A stretch of DNA of 64,000 bases. Origin: Lineus longissimus (Eukaryota > Nemertea > Pilidiophora > Heteronemertea > Lineidae). This document shows, piece by piece, positions 60,407-64,000 of the stretch. How positions within the stretch are numbered: the first letter of the stretch is position 1; each line of letters begins with the position of its first letter. Both the position numbers and the translations under genes were made by a program. Location: the NCBI RefSeq assembly GCF_910592395.1, contig NC_088310.1, forward strand, positions 5,277,501-5,341,500, given 5' to 3'. Below the pieces are notes generated by a model. That model saw nothing but the letters and a program-made list of their open reading frames with translations, was not told where the DNA came from and did not search any database.

Positions 60407-63400
60407 ATGCTTATTTCAAATAATGAAATGACCATTTGGTTCAAAATGCCATTCAAAGCCCTGGGGCTTGGGATTATCACGACAGGACTTATGGTGCTGG
60501 CTGTGGCCCTCATCATGGGACTGGAGTTCCCGAAATATGTGAGCAAGGAGACCAAGAAAGCCTTGTGTCTGACTACCGCATCAGAGGAGTACAAAACATG
60601 GGTGAGTTTAATGTCTCTTATATATGAACGTTCTTCATGTACATTTACTAAATCAAAACTTAACTGGGGTTCATGTATATATCTAACTGAGTTTATGTAT
60701 CTTTACCGAGGTTCCTATAAAATCAATGCATGTTCCTCTTGTTTTTCAGATCCATGACAACCATCGCGACAGGCTTAACTATGTTTATTTCTGGCACATC
60801 GATAATTCACATGCCTTCCTCTTCGAAGAAGCACAGGCAAAGGTAAGAGGAAATGTTAAACCAACAGACCATGCACCTGTTAATTCGCAGTACATTGTAT
60901 AATTAAACTGTCGACTTCAGCTTGTGTTGTCGTATTTATCACCTCGGGCAAGAAAACCATTTTACAAGCATCGTTCCGACCAAGCAACCAATCTATAGCG
61001 CATCTCTGCATAGACACATCTGGGCGTTATAGACAAACGACAACTTTAGCGCAACTGTCAAGCTAACTCTCCAACGCTCAACGTTATCTCATTCAGCAAT
61101 TAACGATCGTGAGATCCCCAACCTCTCCAACTTCTGCTCTCAGAAATACACACTGGCCTCTCTAGTTGAAAAGGTATAGGCCTATCTAATCTTTCGCACG
61201 TTTGTCAAAACCACCTGCATCAATATGGAAACATATCATTAAACTGGTTCCAGACTATACGCAAATACAGCCATCGTTTCCATTTTGTTATCATGGCGAT
61301 AAAAAGTCGTCTTGCCGAGCAACCGAGGTATTAGCGTCTCTATGGCTCTTCAGCTTTCCTTGCGCTCTGTCAACATTAAGAATCAACAAAGCAGTTATAT
61401 CGTGGTCAATATTAGATTCATGTTTGAACGATAGAGCAATATTACTGTTATCAATCTTCATGTTTACCTCAATTAATCAAAGTAAACTCGGGACAAATGG
61501 TCTTTTCAAGAACACGTTTTGCGACTTCAACCACCCGAGAGTGGCTATCAGTGAATCATAATCAGGTAGAACTTAGAGTTTTCTTGACTGAATGCTCACA
61601 AGGTTCAAATTGAAATGTTCTTAACTGAATTTTAATAAATTTTAACTTAAAATGCGTCGGCTGTCAACCGTCGATTGAGTGGTCCCAAGGCTCGGGACCG
61701 CCGCCAACGCACAGCGTTAGCTCCATCTTGGGAGAGGTGCAGACTGCGGGGTCCCATTTTCCTCTACGTACACGTCCGTGGTACATGTAAACCTAAATCA
61801 ATCCACTACCGACAAACAAGCTAAGCGTGAGACATACTCATCGTTAATGAATTTCCCTTCTTTGCGCTTTGTCCTCCCAGGTTGAGTTGCGTGGTCCTTA
61901 CGTCTACAGAGAAACTGGCACAAAGGTCGGAGTGGGCTTTTATGGCGGCAGGGTCAGCTTTAAAGAGATGACCACACAAATATTTGACCAGAAACTGACC
62001 TTTAAGGAATGTGGGCCGACGTGCACAGAGCAGGATGAGGTAAAATCATTCTCAATACTGAAAGTGCTTTGTTGCCAGTGAGCATTGTCGTCACATCCAG
62101 ATCTGAAGTACGTAGCAGTCTTTTAAACGTATCCCGCAATATTTTCCATCAAATGGAACTGAGAAACGATAAGAAAACAGCGATGGAGAGCTAATGTCCA
62201 ACAAATACTACAACGTCATCTAAGGTAGCTTTGTCAAAGTAGAACGCCTCTAGTTTAGCATCAATGGTTAAGGGGCCATCGATCATTGAGCCGGGTTGGA
62301 GCCAAGGGGCAGTGTTGAAGTAGGCTCGGCTGCACTTGCGCTTTTGAGAAATGGTAAGAATAGGGACATGGCTTAGAGGTTTGATGATCAAGGGTTTAAG
62401 AAAATTCCCATTCCAGCTGACAGTCATCAACACGCCGTACCTTTCAATGGTGGGCAAACATGGTAGCGCGAAAGCTTTGCTGCTGTGGTATATCCCAAGG
62501 TCAATCCGTGCTGCTTTCAAGGTCATAGCAGCGGCAACGAATCCACTAGGTGATGACCCGTATGCTGCCTTTGGGATAACATCAGTTGGGGTTTTGAATG
62601 GCCCGATGGGTAAAGATGTATCAAAGAATGGAATGGTTCCATCATTTGGAGAATTTATTGCGAAGCGCGACCAAGGATACAAGGACAGTATTCTAGCAGG
62701 GATTTCAAACAGGAATTTCACAAGTGTTGAAATGCACGGACTATATGACCTGTTGCTCTCAGACGATGCATTGGGTGTGGCGACAAACAAAATGTCAGAC
62801 TGTGAAAATATCACCTATTTATTTGAAAGTTCCAAAATACTGATAAAAAACGCTGCTGGCGGAAAGGCTCATCCAACTTTCCTGAAGTGTGGTCTTGTTC
62901 CTCTTTTGGAAAAGTGGACAAATCGAAATGCGGATGGTTCTAATGTTAGAGCATTATTTTCTATAGTTGCTGAATTGTTGTGTCCGAATGTTACTAATTC
63001 GTGCCTTGAACTCCCTCCAGCGCAAAAATCTGAATACATGACTGCCATGGCTGAGTATGTCTTGAACACTTTACCGTCATTCTTCCTCAATGATCCTGTG
63101 ATAGGTAAAAATCTAGGCGTGATTACCACAAAAACGGTGAACGAACTGGCAGTCGGTTTCAATGTTTCCGCAGGAGACGCCGATGATCAGGATGTTATCA
63201 AATTTGTACCGGGCGTTCTTGACAACCATACCACCGTTAATGACGCAATTGGCAATGCGGCGGAGGTGACATTAACGGCGTGCGCAGATGAGTTCAGTTT
63301 ACAGGAAAGCCTTCATTGGGCAGGTAAGTAACGATACGATCATAAAGATGCGTTAGAGGGCATATCGGCTGTAATCGGATAATAGCCTTTTTTCACAAAC

Positions 63401-63826
63401 GCCGCACTTCATCTTAATCACAACGCGTTTTTTACTTCACTTTTCCCGCTTGCATCGAAGTAAGAGGTGATCGAGAGTCTGGATGAGTCAGTTTATATGC
63501 CCATGGCTGACAACAAACATACCGGTAATCACCGTACGTGATGAACAATCAATGGAAGCTGAATCCTTCCGTTTAACTGATTGTTTCAGGCTATAAAGGA
63601 AAGAGCCATCAACAGTTTCTTCCTTTTGCCGACCACCGAGTCCACGGTCTGTACATGAATCATCGTCCACCCGAAGACCTGCGGCCATGCTGGTATTACA
63701 GTCTAGCAAGCGAGATCACAGTGCCGGTGTTTCTTCCTCCAATATGGCGGACTGTATCTTTCAGGAACGATCGCACGACGACGCTGCACCATGGGTATGA
63801 GAGTAGAAGATTCACTCTTGGATTAG
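60407..63826 (+). CDS. CD36 / SCARB-family scavenger receptor (3' end outside window)
   Basis: A two-pass membrane glycoprotein of the CD36/SR-B1/LIMP-2 family, which binds lipids or lipoproteins at the cell surface or in lysosomes. Exons: 60407–60601, 60750–60842, 61881–62039, 62417–63323 and 63590–63826; donor gtaaga follows, so the gene runs off the window. All phases agree, giving 530 residues so far. The start is ambiguous (ATG at 60407, 60428 or 60446). TM1 is ALGLGIITTGLMVLAVALIMG. Family landmarks: NYVYFWHIDNSHAFLFEEAQ, VELRGPYVYRETG, TFKECGPTCTEQDE joined to LTVINTPYLSMVG, ITTKTVNELAVGF (the RTVRELLWGY position), and VFLPPIWRTVSF near the end (the SSDICRSIYAVF position). Several N-x-S/T sites are present. 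The 302-codon exon is far longer than the family norm. Confidence 0.88.
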
Positions 63827-64000
63827 GTAAGAATGAATTCCTCGAAGTCTATGATATATCTTTCTATCTCCAGTCCAAGAAGTGGACAGGTGGTTTTTGA
63901 GAAGAGGTCTCTTGTAAATTACTTCAATTTTCGTCTTCGTTTATGGGTTGTATTCAGAAGGTGGGTGTGCCTAGTAGTTCTCCTGCTTCATAATAATTTC
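63827..64000 (+). other. Intron of the CD36-family gene at the window edge
   Basis: It begins with the gtaaga donor after GLG-encoding sequence. The remaining C-terminal ectodomain, second membrane helix and tail must lie beyond 64000. Confidence 0.7.

Noticed and set aside
61202-61561. 119-codon open frame in the CD36-family gene
   Set aside because: It lies inside the intron 60843–61880, which is fixed by phase-consistent flanking exons, and has no similarity.
62351-62416. Extension of the large CD36-family exon upstream to the ATG at 62351
   Set aside because: An in-frame stop stands at 62345, and the strong ttccag acceptor ending at 62416 joins the previous exon in phase to give EQDE-LTVINTPYL, matching the family.
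62191-62814. 207-codon minus-strand open frame
   Set aside because: It is antisense to the CD36-family exon, whose plus-strand product carries the family motifs.

Overview
This is nuclear DNA from an animal. Coding sequence is split into short exons with GT–AG introns, intergenic DNA holds minisatellites and small foldback elements, and the recognisable proteins are all metazoan: calmodulin-like, histone H1, F-box/LRR, TTC27, GDPGP1, CRIPT, an IGFBP/Kazal-type secreted protein, an SLC16-type transporter, an ionotropic glutamate receptor and a CD36-family receptor. The H1 has an N-terminal array of S-P-K-R-K repeats like echinoderm sperm-specific H1. Together with the base composition (frequent taggcct and acatgtac words) this suggests a marine invertebrate, most likely a deuterostome such as an echinoderm. 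The species cannot be named from this window.

Layout. 1.3–7.6 kb: two tandem calmodulin-like genes on the + strand, the first with a tRNA-like sequence in an intron. 9.0–9.9 kb: an intronless sperm-type histone H1 with the histone 3' stem-loop. 10.5–12.5 kb: an intronless 645-residue protein that I do not recognise. 13.2–13.8 kb: a 57-bp minisatellite. 14.5–19.8 kb: a two-exon F-box/LRR gene. 21.8–23.2 kb: degenerate repeats. 23.7–31.6 kb (−): a complete 22-exon TTC27, head-to-head with GDPGP1 (+, 31.9–35.6 kb). 37.1–38.3 kb (−): complete CRIPT. 39.9–42.7 kb (+): secreted IGFBP/Kazal protein. 45.1–48.6 kb (+): monocarboxylate-type transporter whose second intron is a 76-bp minisatellite that copies the exon 2 splice donor about 20 times. 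49.1–56.3 kb (−): ionotropic glutamate receptor, convergent with the transporter across a hairpin that carries AATAAA on both strands. 56.9–57.4 kb (+): a tiny membrane protein resembling UQCC3. 60.4 kb to past the window end (+): a CD36/SCARB-family gene with an enlarged ectodomain exon.

These genes do not form one pathway; this is ordinary eukaryotic gene order. Exon limits were derived by hand from splice signals, phase continuity and family similarity. In every gene called complete, the exon phases join without a break. The strongest unusual signals are the splice-donor minisatellite, the two-way polyadenylation hairpin, the expanded CD36 exon, the unrecognised intronless protein beside H1, and a glutamate receptor whose ligand pocket looks glycine-like.
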